Shown here piece by piece: positions 49,248-60,134 of a stretch of 64,000 nucleotides of DNA. Under the pieces are notes generated by a model. It did not search any database. It worked only from the letters and a program-made list of their open reading frames with translations, and was not told the DNA's origin. The first letter of the stretch is position 1, and each line of letters starts with the position of its first letter. Where the stretch lies: contig NC_071339.1 of the NCBI RefSeq assembly GCF_027744825.2, forward strand, positions 28,381,501 through 28,445,500. Direction: 5' to 3'. Both the position numbers and the translations under genes were made by a program. Source of the stretch: Synchiropus splendidus. Its lineage: Eukaryota > Chordata > Actinopteri > Syngnathiformes > Callionymidae.

Positions 49248-49849
49248 GTGGGATTCGATTAAAAAAATTGAGTTAATGACAGAATTTGTGATGAATTAAT
49301 CTCAATTAATCACTGCTTAATGGTATAAGAATATTTGCCACAAGAAGCCACATTTTTCAATTTGGATGAATTTGGTATATTACTGAAACGAATGATGGAG
49401 CCATACATACATTTAAACAACAAAATATTGTTTATTTTCAGTTTGACAATAGCACAATAAATCATGATGGTGTCAATAAGTTTTTATATCACCTTTTTGA
49501 AAAAAAAAGCTCTTTTAATGTCTTGAAAATATTTGTAGTGTAGTAGTGGAAACCCTGGCCATTGTGTAGTGAAAAACCTCCCTGAACAAAAGCAAACACG
49601 TGCTTTTGTTTGCTTTTGTTCAGGGATTCCTCCATGTTTGTTGTTGTTGTTGTTGTTGTTATCATCCTAGCTGCCACGTGTCTTGTGCATCAATGTGATC
49701 AGTGGACCAGGAACTCCTGCACTTACAAAGGTTCCCTGTTGTCTGGAGAGCAAACTGTTAAATTAAAAAAAATAAATAAATAAATAAAGTTGTAATTAAT
49801 TGTAATGATGTTGTAATTAATTAATCGTAATTGATTCGTCAAAGTCCCA

Positions 49850-49850
<1 letters not shown>
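49248..49850 (+). mobile_element. Non-autonomous DNA element, copy 1
   Basis: About 603 bp with imperfect terminal inverted repeats (GTGGGATTCGATT at the left, the inverse of GTGGGACTTTGACG at the right). It is A/T-rich and has no gene. Its centre holds a hairpin with 17-bp arms at 49580-49596 and 49609-49625. An inverted copy is at 52648-53163. Confidence 0.65.

Positions 49851-49851
<1 letters not shown>

Positions 49852-49913
<62 letters not shown>
49852..49913. repeat. (TA)n microsatellite
   Basis: About 30 TA dinucleotides adjoining the right end of the non-autonomous element. Confidence 0.95.
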
Positions 49914-49916
<3 letters not shown>

Positions 49917-50077
49917 CTTCGCCATGGAGGAGCCTGAATGTCTAGCCTTAATGGTAAAAGTATTTCTAGATTTGTTTATTATCTAGATTTTATGTTTATG
50001 TAGATGTATGTTTCCCCAAATTCATATGGCATTGGTGGAAATTAAATTATTCATAATTATATTTATAGGGTAATGAC

Positions 50078-50667
50078 ATGGAACCTCTGACCACATCATC
50101 AGATCCCAGTGATAAAGAACCATATTTCATATGTCAAATGCCACGTCTGCCCCGTTTTTTTGTTTTTTTTTTTGTCAACAAAAAGGAATGGCTTGACTTA
50201 AGGAAAACTCAAAAAGGACGAGGCTTTACTGGGCTGCAATGGACTGATGTCGTTTCGAAAGGAATTATAACAGTCCATCCACACTGCAGCTTTACATTTA
50301 AACAGCACCCATCAAAAACATTACATTCCCCTAAAACCAGTTCACTTTTTAAATGCTTTGGTTATTGCCGATTTGAGGATTTCCGAGGATTGCCCTGTCA
50401 CCTTCACCATCGACATAAAAGATGAGCACACCCTGAAAGCTGATGTGGTGAGGTGTGCCATATTTCCTGCAGGCATTCCAAACAGTTTTCCTAAGGCTGT
50501 ATGTAACTCAAGCAGTGAGGAGGCCTGTCATGTTCATTTGTGATGGCTCTCTTGTTTCACTGTATTCCATCTCATTCATCTCCTGTGGGATGGCATTACA
50601 AGAACTTTTACAAAAGTACTATGAAGTGGACGCTGGCCAATTCCAAAGTGAAAACTCACTAGCATAA
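50078..50667 (+). pseudogene. Transposase-like fragment, family uncertain
   Basis: Three plus-strand frames join through two shifts. Visible motifs are a Cys pair in FKCFGYCRFED, then CPVTFTIDIKDE, then VMFICDGSLV, in which Asp could be a catalytic residue of a DDE-type core. The wording resembles uncharacterised fish transposon-associated proteins, but I cannot name the superfamily. The chain stops soon after CDGS, so the rest of the core is missing. Confidence 0.4.
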
Positions 50668-50703
50668 TAATCAAGAGCATCCTTTCACTAACCCCTTGTG
50701 GTA

Positions 50704-50707
<4 letters not shown>

Positions 50708-50749
<42 letters not shown>
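50708..50749. repeat. (TA)n microsatellite
   Basis: About 20 TA dinucleotides just outside the right 18-bp inverted repeat. Confidence 0.95.
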
Positions 50750-50750
<1 letters not shown>

Positions 50751-50961
50751 CATTTCCAAGCCTTGTCTCCTTCCATTCTAATTCAAATGAATTTCAAGGT
50801 ATAATTTAATTGAGAAAATTTAAAAACATTGGAAAAATGATTTCATTGTATACAGTAGTTCACCAAATCAGTGTCAATTCAGTCTGTCAGGTAGGTGGCT
50901 GCAGGGATTTTTTTTATGTCCAGCAGATGTTGGCATTCAGTGACAGTATCAACACAGTGTG

Positions 50962-51000
50962 TCATTGTGTGGAAACGCTTGATGCGTTTCCACACAATGA
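50962..51000. other. Perfect hairpin, 17-bp arms, 5-base loop
   Basis: TCATTGTGTGGAAACGC is followed by TTGAT and its exact reverse complement. The stem is too short for a typical pre-miRNA. Function unknown. Confidence 0.7.
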
Positions 51001-51150
51001 TCACTACACCTTGTGTGTTTGTTCGCTGGTGAGTGTACCTAAAATTCTGTGCTTAGAGTAAAGTTACATATCGGTTATAGCTGTACAATTAGTCATTTGT
51101 GATTTCCTAAACGTATTTAGAGTGAGCTAAAGGTGCAATGGCAGTGCGAG

Positions 51151-51712
51151 TGTCACGGCTCAGACAATGTGCAGAAGCCAAGCGCAGGAAGTATAGAAAG
51201 GCTGATACCAATATGCCCACAAAGAGTCCAAGACAAGAGCCAACACAAATGGGGCCTGGCCCGAGTCCAAACAAATAACTAAGAGGAACTCCAACGGAGC
51301 AAGCTCAACCGAAATCCAGGGAGCATCAAAAGAGTCCAGAAACACACTGACAACAGGTCGGGCACGAGTGACAAGGAACTAAGAAACAAGAAAACATCAA
51401 ATAGAATAAACTTACAAAAATTCTCAGGCACAAAGGCAAAAAAAAAAAAGTCAATCCAGGAAGAAAAAAAATATGTGGAAGTAAAAGGCCAAAATGTTCA
51501 GAACAGGAGTCCAAAAGCAAACCACCGTGTAGAAACATTCACAATGTGGAGCTGCATCAACCTCCAGCTTCTCCTTTAGAGGTGGAGGTTCATCAGTGAG
51601 AAATTGATTGCAGCTGCTGATCGCGCCCGACACTGTCAAGAGAGTTAAAGACACACACACAGGAGCAGGAAGTAGCTGACAAAATAAAAGCATGGTGTGA
51701 GGGGCCATGACA
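51151..51712 (-). repeat. Solo LTR, gypsy-like
   Basis: 562 bp with ends TGTCACGGC and GCCATGACA. It is flanked by GCGAG and GTGAG, a 5-bp duplication differing only by a C-to-T change at a CpG. Read on the minus strand, it starts TGTCATGG and soon has TGCTTTTATTTTG and ACTTCCTG, the same layout as the gypsy LTR at 59507-59866. No internal region. Confidence 0.6.
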
Positions 51713-52093
51713 GTGAGAGCAGCTGAATGAATGACAATATTGAAACTTTTGATAGTCATATTTATTGTAATTATTTAGAGTATAACCTATACTTTTAGCA
51801 GTGAAAACAAAAATCAAGTCTTTTACAGAACAAACAGCAGCAAGAACAAACAATAGTGCAAATAGTGCAATGCTGAGAATCATAAAACAGAAACACAACT
51901 ATACCAAACTGGGAAATTAACTGCAGTGACAATGGTTTGGTAACACAAATATTTTCAGCCACACAAACAAAATAAATCATTTTCGTAACTCTAGATATTA
52001 TGATAAATAAAATAACAAATTAAATAAAAAATGCTGCATAAAGTGCTTCAGTAGTGGTAGTAAGACATTTAGGAATTTCACTCATCAACATTG
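51713..52093. other. Nothing recognised
   Basis: A/T-rich, only short open frames. Confidence 0.4.
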
Positions 52094-52540
52094 CTATCCC
52101 ACAAACCAATGACTGTACCTCATGTGGAGAAGCTTCTCAAACTTGAGCTCTGACGGCGTGTTTCTCTTTGGAGGGAGAATCAGTTCTCCCAAGGCTAAAT
52201 AGACCTTATACTGGGGCAACGGAGGGAGTGGCTGCATTAAGTTTGAGAGACATTTTTTTATCAATGGAAATTGATTCAGAATGCCTCAACCTGTTTCTTC
52301 TTTGATTTGAGGTATGAAGCTTCTTTGTTCTCTGCAAAGCCAAAGAACTCCTCCTCTCTGCTGGTAGACAGTTGCTGTGTGGTGGTGGTGGCAGCAGACT
52401 TGCCTTCACCAGATCCCTCCGCTTCGGATCATGCAGCCAACGAAGCTTGAATTTTGGTAGCGTCACAGCACCAGGACAGAATCCTCACTTCCGAGGACAC
52501 GTGCAAACCTTGTTTTGATGGCCTACAATGACACATGACA
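52094..52540 (-). pseudogene. hAT transposase C-terminal fragment, second type
   Basis: On the minus strand, a block with VTLPKFKLRWLHDP is followed, after shifts, by FFGFAE, then LNAATPSVAPV, then PPKRNTPSELKFEKLLHMRY, ending at TAG (52094). The order (LP-x-FKLRW, SVAPVERLFS-like, PKRN-x-L-x-x-x-x-FEKLL-x-MRY) matches the end of hAT-family transposases, including the dimerisation domain. At least two frameshifts. It differs from the other two hAT relics here. Confidence 0.7.
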
Positions 52541-52647
52541 AGAAAAAGTAACTATTCAATATTCCATGAGACAGTAGGCATTGTTTAAAAATGCACTAAA
52601 CATCAGCAGCATGCCATAATTTTATACAGAATCTATTTTAATTAGGC

Positions 52648-53163
52648 GTGGGACTTTAACGAGTTAATTACAATTAATTAATTACAACTTATTATTATGA
52701 TTAACTAATTACAACAAAAACATAATTAAATTGAATTGAATTGAACAGTTTGCTCTCCAGACAACAGGGAACCAAAAGCAAACAAAAGCATCTGATTGCT
52801 TTTGTTGAGGAATGTTTTTCTCTAACAATGGCCAGGGTTTCCACTACTCTGGATGTACTTGAAATTCTTATAAAATTGAAATTTTTATACAAATATTTTC
52901 ATGACATTAAAAGAGCTTTAGTTTAAATAAGGTGGTATAAAAACTTGAATATCGCCACCATCGTGATTTATTGTGCTATTGTCAAACTGATGTAAAATAA
53001 ACAATATTTTGTTGTTTAAATGTATGTATCGGTCCATATGGGTCCAATTGAAGGATGTGGCTTCTTGTGGCAAATATTCTTGTATGATTAAACTGCGATT
53101 AATTGGGACTAATTAATCAGAAATTATCCAAATAATAAGATTCTTTTTTAAATCGAATCCCAC
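52648..53163 (-). mobile_element. Non-autonomous DNA element, copy 2 (inverted)
   Basis: Inverse of 49248-49850 with the same ends (GTGGGACTTTAACG, then CGAATCCCAC) and shared internal phrases such as TTTGCTCTCCAGACAACAGG and GCCAGGGTTTCCACTA. About 90 bp shorter; the central hairpin is reduced. Confidence 0.65.
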
Positions 53164-53676
53164 CCAAAATTATTTTATAATATCCACATCACAGACACTG
53201 GCATCTGTGATACAGTATTTTCAGATTTTCACTTCTTCCATTTGTTTCAGTTTGCCAAACACCAACCTCCCTCTACCTTTAACCAGGACACTGTTCCTGA
53301 ACTCCTGCTTCTGCTATCAACTTTGGAACACAGACCTGACTTTACTTGAGCTTTTTGTCATGTCCATGTTCAGCACTTTTATTTTGTTGTTCCCCAGTTG
53401 TGTGTTTTTCTGTTTCCTCTCCTGCTTTCCTGCAGCTTCACAGCTACACAGCTGGGACCAATTTTGCAATCAAACCTCGCTGATTTCAACACCTTGGCTC
53501 CAGACTGTGTTGGCAGAAGGTCACTTCACATCCACAGGTAATGATCTTCCTCTTGTGCCATTGCTTTCCTATGTGATTGATAGATTTGGCTTGTGTCAGT
53601 TGATCAGTCGAGGCCTCATTTAATAGCTCATTGCTGACATCTGCTGGTCATTGGATGTAACCCAGATGTTATGTGG
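53164..53676. other. Nothing recognised
   Basis: A 138-codon open frame (53207-53623) is hydrophobic and T-rich, with no motif or homologue I know, and is probably chance. Confidence 0.4.
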
Positions 53677-55760
53677 TTAACTGTCCGTTGATTTGTCAGT
53701 TGTATGTTCAGTTACTTGATGTGCTTGTGTAACTTGGACATATTCAATCATTTTCACTGTGTTGGGGCTCAGTCGATTCCTTTTTTCGGATATGATTTCC
53801 CATGCCTTTGAGAAAATCTTCTCGCAGGGAGAGAAGCAGGCGTGCAAAGGAACCAAATTGCCAACTGGTAAAGGTGTGGATATGTGGTTTTGTGGTCCTT
53901 CCAAAACAACAGTGGGTCCTCATTTCTTGAAATGTATTTTTGGATGAGGTACCGTTGCACTTCCACAATAGCCTCAGCTTCAGCATTGGACACGCCCCGA
54001 CTCTCATTTACCGACGTGTCAAATAGACTCCACAGGTTCCCACCACCTAAAAAAAAGACAGCACTTCATGATAGTATTATAGTAAACATGAAAACAGATA
54101 TAAAATGTTGATTGTGCTGCCGCATTTTCATCCTTCACTTGAGGCCTTTGTGGAGGAATTGATGGCAGAGAGATTATGTTGGCGCACTCCGTTTTCAGTC
54201 TTTCTACGGCCTCATTTGCTCTCAACTCACTGTGGAATCCAAGTACTTTCAACCGTGGATCCAGCAGTGTTGCCAGTGTCATTACACTGGCAGTCTCTAG
54301 TTTGGCCAGATGATCCCTCAGCCTTACTTTTAAAATGTCTGTCAACATTTTTGGTGTTTCTGTGGTCACATTAGAAGCTTCGCAGTTCACTGCATGCAGA
54401 AGCATTTTCATCTGTGGTATCACTTTAGACCCGACACCCGTTTCTCCTCTAACAGCTTAACAGTGGCCTGGTGGAATGGGCCAAGCACTTTAATGATTTC
54501 TTCAATTGTTTTGAAGTCACTGGATGTGAGTTGTGACAGTAAAGCAAGGGCAGCCCCCATGGCTTCCCGCTGCTCAAAGACACGCTGGAGCATAAGCAGT
54601 GTGCTGTTCCAGCGTGTCTCTACCTCCATTAGCAACTTATGTTTTGGTCTTCCCATGGACTCTTGCATGTGGCCAAGGCGTTCTTTAGCAGTTGTGGAGG
54701 TCCGGAAGTAGGCCACAATTTTTCTGGTTTTTGCTCTTATTTCAGACAATATGGGGACCTGGTCAAATGACTTTCGCACAATCAAATTAAGGGAATGTGC
54801 AACACATATGCTTTGCCTTACACCAAGAGTGTGTGCACAGGCTATCATATTGGATGCCGCATCTGTGACCAGGCATTTGACCTAATCTTTTATTCCCCAT
54901 TCTGCCATAATTTTTGTCTTTGCCTGGGCTAAGTTCTCTGCTGTGTGGCTCTGTGGAAAGTGTTCCACTCCCAGCAGGATGGTGTTCAGAGTGTCCTCCT
55001 CAGTAATAAAGTGACACGTCACACCAAGATAGGCCTCCATGTCCATAGAGGTCCACATGTCTGCAGTCAGACTGCAAGCTTTAGCTTTCTGGACCTCTTC
55101 TTTTGCCTTCTGCATTTCGGCATGGAATCTCTCCTCGACCATTGCCTTTAGAGCCTGGAAAATAAAATAAACAATAATGCCTCAGATTTATATAGCGCTT
55201 TTCATGACACTCAAAGCACCTCAGAGTTCATTCACACGAGGCGAGGGAGATTAGGTCTAACCCAATGACACTATGAAAGCAACTTGGTGGGAGCGGGATT
55301 TGAACCGCCAACCCTGCAGTCATTGGACAACCTGCTCAACCACCTGATCTACTGCTGCCCACTACTATGGCACCTGTCATTTACCATACAACAAACAGCA
55401 TAAATTATGGATATACAATACTCACCTGTCTAGTTGGAATAATATAGGTAGGCTCGAGGAGATCCAGGAGCCTCCTAAATCCCTGATCTTCCACCAGTGT
55501 GAAAGGCTGGGAATCCTTCACAACCATGGCAACCGAAGCCTGATCCACAGCATGTTTCCTGGTACCTACACAGACACATTACATTCGATCATGTTGTTAT
55601 GTTTCGGCCACAGTGAGGGACATGGCATTTTAAATGATTGTGGGTTATTACTTGGCGCGGGTTGTGCACGTTCATTTTCATTCAAGGCTCGGTACTGCCT
55701 CAACATGCATGTGGTGTTGTTTGTGTAACTCAGCTCCTTCGAGAAGAGCAAGCACTTCAC
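53677..55760 (-). pseudogene. hAT / ZBED-like transposase gene, near full length, broken
   Basis: Minus-strand order: a BED-type finger exon (from an acceptor at 55761; KCLLFSKELSYTNNTT); exon 55566-55426 (VAMVVKDSQPF, then a CAG|GTGAGT donor); exon from 55154 (ACSLTADMWTS, the first catalytic Asp region); TAG at 54882; VTDAASNMI (second Asp); an insertion domain with VETRWNSTLLML; and a dimerisation end (EKRNRLSPNTV) near 53740, reached after shifts. hAT transposases cut and paste DNA; domesticated ZBED genes share this plan, but the stop and frameshifts argue for a dead transposon. The intron at 55155-55425 hosts a SINE. Confidence 0.75.
55176..55360 (-). mobile_element. tRNA-derived SINE
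   Basis: On the minus strand, it starts GGGCAGCAGTAGATCAGGTGG (A-box-like TAGATCAGGTGG region) and has a perfect B box GGTTCAAATCC (55296-55306). It ends in a tail with AAGCGCTATATAAATCTGAG, a layout common in fish SINEs. It lies within an intron of the hAT relic. No clear target duplication. Confidence 0.7.
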
Positions 55761-55856
55761 CTGAAACCAAAAGATTGTTTGAAGAATGAGTGTTGGGATG
55801 TGGGGGTTAAAATTTCTATCTACATATATGTTATAATGTATTATTATTATATCATG

Positions 55857-56348
55857 TGTCACAAACATAGTGTACAGAAGGCTCCCTTTAAGATGACGTC
55901 ACACGTTGCGTGGCAGTTTTCACATGCGCAGTAGTGGTTGAAGTTCGCTCTGAGAGTAGTTGGCTGCCGCTCGTCCTCCTGGGTTTTTTGTCTTAAGTTC
56001 CAAGTACATGACCAAAGTAAGTGTTTGTTTTCACCATAGTTGCCTTTCAGTGTTTGGTTAGTCCGTAGTTGTGTGCGTTGCCTTGTGTGCATTTGATATA
56101 GTAGTAGTAGTCCGTCGTCGACGAAGGACGCTCCAGCAATTAGCCACCGCCCTTTGCGGCGTTTTAAGTGGTCACGTGATCCAATGGACCGTGTGCGGGT
56201 AGTGGCGTTTGTCCACCACACGATGGTGCCCGTTCCCACGGAATGAGAATCGGTTTCTTTGACATGTTTTGTCCATTAAGGTGTGACCATTGTATTGTAA
56301 TTTGTATAATTTTGTATAATTGTCTTCTGTGTGTTATTTCACAGAAAC

Positions 56349-56419
<71 letters not shown>

Positions 56420-56543
56420 AGAACTTGGACAAATAAACCACACAGTTTACACATCTCTTGAACTCCTGTGCTCTGACCGGCCAACCATCGTGGATTCTTT
56501 ATCAGTTATCCGAACCAGCATCATCATCGTCCTTCCTCCTCAA
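55857..56543 (+). repeat. BEL/Pao 5' LTR (left end approximate)
   Basis: The last 130 bp (from ATATATCAAGAACTTGGAC) recur at 59342-59478 as the end of the 3' LTR. The start at TGTCAC near 55857 is inferred. An AATAAA lies just after the repeated start. A primer site (TGGTCCTTCGAGCCGG) follows at about 56549. Confidence 0.6.
56349..56417. repeat. (TA)n microsatellite within the BEL LTR
   Basis: A long TA run with one C interruption, inside the 5' LTR. The deletion joint before the 3' LTR falls at the same TATATATC sequence. Confidence 0.95.
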
Positions 56544-56580
56544 CATTAAGTGGTCCTTCGAGCCGGATAAAGAATCTACG

Positions 56581-59367
56581 ATGGACCCTAGAGAGATGTA
56601 CCCGGACGTGCGGCCAAAGCGAAGACCACAACGTCCAGCGAGATTCCAGGACTTCCAAGTGGACTACATTGGCAGTCGGCAAGAAGACCGTCCTCCACCA
56701 GGCAAGCCTACACCTCAATCATGGGAGACCCCAACCCAGAGGAGACAAGTATCACCGCCTTACTACGGACGCTACCATGAGGATGCGGCTCATTATGAGA
56801 TGCCTCCGCTTGCTTCAGTTCGCTTCCAGGACAGTGAGCTTTACAGCGATTTGTCAGCTTCTCCAGGACCTCCAGACTGGGACCCACATTACGAAGGAAG
56901 AAGTAGCTATGACGAGAGCTCCCGACTATATCATACCCAAAGAGCCTTCGAATCAGGTCTGAAGGAGCTACATGAGACACAAAAGGAGATGAAAGAACTA
57001 CTGGATGTAACCCGTTCCTTGCATGCCGTTATGGGTCAACCTGGAAAGCATGCAGGGAAGAGTAACAGCTTTGAACTATCAGTAGAGGAGGATGAAGGAG
57101 ACTGGCCTGAACCTCCACCCTGGCCTGAAACCAACTGTAGACCTTCGTCACAGCATGCAAAACCTGAATATTGATGCACATCAGATTCGGCCCCTCCCAG
57201 CTCCACCCGCAAATGACTGTGCATCCAGCACCTATGTTCAACACCAGTCTCAGCAGCCCGTCCACAGTTTTGCCCCTCCTCCTCCAGTAGATCAGGTCTA
57301 CAGAGGACCCCCCCCCCAACAATTCCAAAATTCATCCAACCAGACCCCAGTGAGTTCTCTCGACTACATATTGCTCTGGAGAACCTACTTCCTCCAACAG
57401 CCTCTGAGCTCTTCAACTATCAAGTTCTGCTCGACCATCTGAAGCTGGAAGAAGCCAAGCTGATTGCGGACGCCTACTTGAATTCCCCAAACCCCTACAC
57501 TGAGATCATGGCAGCTCTCCATGACAAGTTTGGACAACCTCACCAGCTGGCACTTCGGACAATAGCCACAGTTCTTGAAGCTCCAGAAGTCAGGTGTGGA
57601 GATAGCACAGCCTTTCAGAAGTTTTCCCTCCAGATTCAGTCCTTGGTGGGTCTTCTACAGACACTAGGTTCAGAAGGGGAAGTTGAACTCAAGTGTGGTT
57701 CTCACGTTGCTAGGCTGTTGAGTAAGCTTCCCCCAGAACTGCGGGCAGACTTTCGCCGCCACCATTACAATTCCATAACTAGTCACACCTTGACTGACTT
57801 AGCTGAGTGGCTTCGGTATGAATCCTGGTGTCAGGGATATGATAGTCATGTCGCTGTGCGTAGTGGTAAGGAGAGGTTCACCACCAAAGGGGAGGGTCGT
57901 GCAGGAAGGCAGACAGTAACTGTTTTACACGAAAAGGACAATGAAAGGACAATGCTGCTCGCAGAAGCAGCAAAATGTCTGAACATGAACGGCAGTCCAG
58001 AAAACCTCCCTCTCCGAACAGTTCGCCACGATGTCCAGGTATTGCATGGACAAACTGTGTCATTCCAAGTTTCCTCAGTGGATCGTCCATCCATACAGCT
58101 AACAACCTCAGCCTTGCCCCATACACCTATCCAATGGAACGTCTCCAACGGAAGTTTAAGCACATGCATGGTCTTCCGATCCCGGCCTTTAAGAATGCTA
58201 CCCCCTTCCTGCTGATTGGTTCTGATCAACCTCACCTTATAACACCGGTTGAGCCAGTCAGGCTGGGCCCCCCCGGGGGGCCAGCTGCTGTACATACAAG
58301 GCTGGGCTGGACTCTTGAAGGTCCCGTTCGAGATACGGGGGGGCTATCTCACAGTACGCAGTGCCTCTTGACCACCTCCCCACCACACCTGGATGAGATT
58401 TTCCAGCATGTTGAGAGACTCTGGAAACTGGATGTCGTACCCCAACACCCTGAGAGAGAAGTGACTCGCTCCAAGCTTGATAATCATACTGTTGCACTGC
58501 TTAAGTCCAGAACTGCCAGGGTAGAGGTGGATGGTATTTTCAGATATGCAACTCCATTACTGCGTCATGAGAAAATGCCACTGCTACATGCCCCAAAGGA
58601 GTCCGTCATGCCATTGTTGCGCAGTACGGAACGTCGGCTCCTCAGAGAACCTCAGAAAGCCAAAGATTACTGTGCAGAAATGCAGAAGCTCATCACGTCT
58701 GGCGCCGTGCAAGAAGTGAAAGAAGCGAAACCGCCAGAGGAGTGCTGGTACATTCCCCACCACCTTGTGCACCATAATGGGAACAATCGTTTGGTCTTCA
58801 ACTGCTCCCATTCCTACCTCGGACAGACGCTGAACCAACATCTGCTGTCTGGTCCAACCCTTGGTGCTTCGCTCCTTGGGGTTTTACTGAGGTTCCGAGA
58901 GCACCCTGTGGCCATCAGCGGGGACAAGAAAGGGATGTTCCACCAAGTGCGCTTGCTCAACAACAGACAACAGAGTGAACTCCTTTCTTCTGGGGGCTTT
59001 GAACTCCTCCTTTGAACTTCCTGCAGAACTCCTACAAGAGTGGTGTAGCTGGGAAGCGGAACTGGACCTACTGTGCCACATCACCTTTCCTAGGCCATAC
59101 CTTCCGAAGGATGTCAGTCACAAGGGTGTGACATATGAAGTCCATATATTCGCTGACGCTTCTGATCGAGCCTATGGCGCTGTGGCGTATTTGAGAACTG
59201 AGGATAGCCAAGGCCAACGGCACCTGTCCTTCATCCTAGCCTGCTCACGCGTGGCCCCAAAGCGCCTTCAGTCCATCCCGCGCTTGGAGCTTTGTGCAGC
59301 ACTTGTAGCGGCTCAACTAGCCAGTGTCCTGAAGAATGAGCTATATATCAAGAACTTGGACAAATAA
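56581..59367 (+). pseudogene. BEL/Pao gag-pol, internally deleted
   Basis: ATG at 56581 begins a 198-residue Pro/Arg-rich gag start, with a shift near 57090-57175. The DUF1759-type gag domain follows (57478-57960; ALHDKFGQP, LPPELRADFR), then a protease remnant (ERTMLL, LRTVRHDVQ, LLIGSDQPHLITP, RLGPPGGPAAV) typical of BEL peptidase A17. The RT start follows (GDKKGMFHQVRL, about 58917). The RT core with its YxDD is missing: coding jumps at about 58975 to a late region and RNase H (IFADASDRAYGAVAY; RLELCAALVAA). Integrase is absent and the 3' LTR follows at once. A non-autonomous derivative. Confidence 0.8.
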
Positions 59368-59478
59368 ACCACACAGTTTACACATCTCTTGAACTCCTGT
59401 GCTCTGACCGGCCAACCATCGTGGATTCTTTATCAGTTATCCGAACCAGCATCATAATCTTCCTTCCTCCTCACCACA
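59342..59478 (+). repeat. BEL/Pao 3' LTR, truncated
   Basis: Only the last 130 or so bases of the LTR remain, from TATATCAAGAACTTGG to CTCACCACA. The U3 part and the end of pol were removed together. Confidence 0.75.
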
Positions 59479-59506
59479 TAGAGACCTGTGCTTCATTATA
59501 CCTGTC

Positions 59507-59866
59507 TGTTATACCTTTGTGGGAGATATGTTCTTCGCTTCTTGGGTGGCTCCATCGTCACTCTCTGTCAGTCGAAGTAGCACAGCAATGATCAAAGACT
59601 CTTCCTGGTTTTTCTGTGCCTATTTAAGGAGCGCGAATCATGACGCGAGCCAGTTACGTGATCGCTGAAAATGGGGCCTCATTTGCCTTCGGTCTTGTGA
59701 TATGAGGAAAAAACGAGACGGGCCTCGATACGGGCTCCATTTAATCATCAGCGGAATGGGTCCCAGCTGTGTGTCGCCATTAAGCTGAAGAAGGACAGAT
59801 GAAGACGCGGAAGCGGGGAGACAGGAAGTAAAACAATAAAAGCACAAACGAACACGAAACCTAACA
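59507..59866 (-). repeat. Ty3/gypsy 3' LTR (minus strand)
   Basis: 360 bp with ends TGTTATACC and CCTAACA. On the minus strand it is preceded by the purine tract GAAGGGGGTGTAC (59867-59879). It contains a TTAAATAGG TATA-like motif. It belongs to the minus-strand gypsy element that enters from the right. Confidence 0.65.
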
Positions 59867-59879
59867 GTACACCCCCTTC

Positions 59880-60060
59880 GAGGAGGGCCTCTAGGCACTT
59901 TTCCAGCCTTGTCTGGGTGGGTGCCGTGAAACTTGAGATTAAGTCTTGGTCGAGGATGAGGGAGCGGGAGATCCAGTATTGCTCCTCAGGGCCAGTCAAT
60001 CGCGTATCGCTTTGATGGCGGCGCCTTGTCAGGCAGCGGCTACTGAGGCTCCCGGTAACA
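59880..60060 (-). pseudogene. Ty3/gypsy integrase C-terminus, chromodomain-like end
   Basis: On the minus strand, GPEEQYWISRSLILDQDLI is followed by a short helix and a stop just before the purine tract. This is the usual end of fish gypsy pol with a chromodomain. A small deletion affects the preceding D-W-E-G-Y region. The upstream integrase core is missing. Confidence 0.65.
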
Positions 60061-60134
60061 AAGCCAAATGTATGTATAATACAATGAAAATGAAACAATC
60101 AACGAACGAACGAACAAACAGTGGAAACGGCGCA

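Larger units (their letters stand above)
49141..50703. mobile_element. Candidate DNA transposon bounded by 18-bp inverted repeats
   Basis: TACCACAAGGGGTTAGTG (49141-49158) has its exact reverse complement at 50686-50703, 1.56 kb apart. Between them lie a nested non-autonomous element (49248-49850) and a transposase-like fragment (50078-50667). No target duplication could be fixed because both ends lie in A/T-rich sequence. Confidence 0.45.

Noticed and set aside
53207..53623. 138-codon hydrophobic open frame.
   Set aside because: T-rich composition explains the hydrophobicity; no motif, no neighbours and no recognisable family.
56243..56549. Open frames with long Tyr-Ile repeats.
   Set aside because: They are translations of the TA microsatellite.
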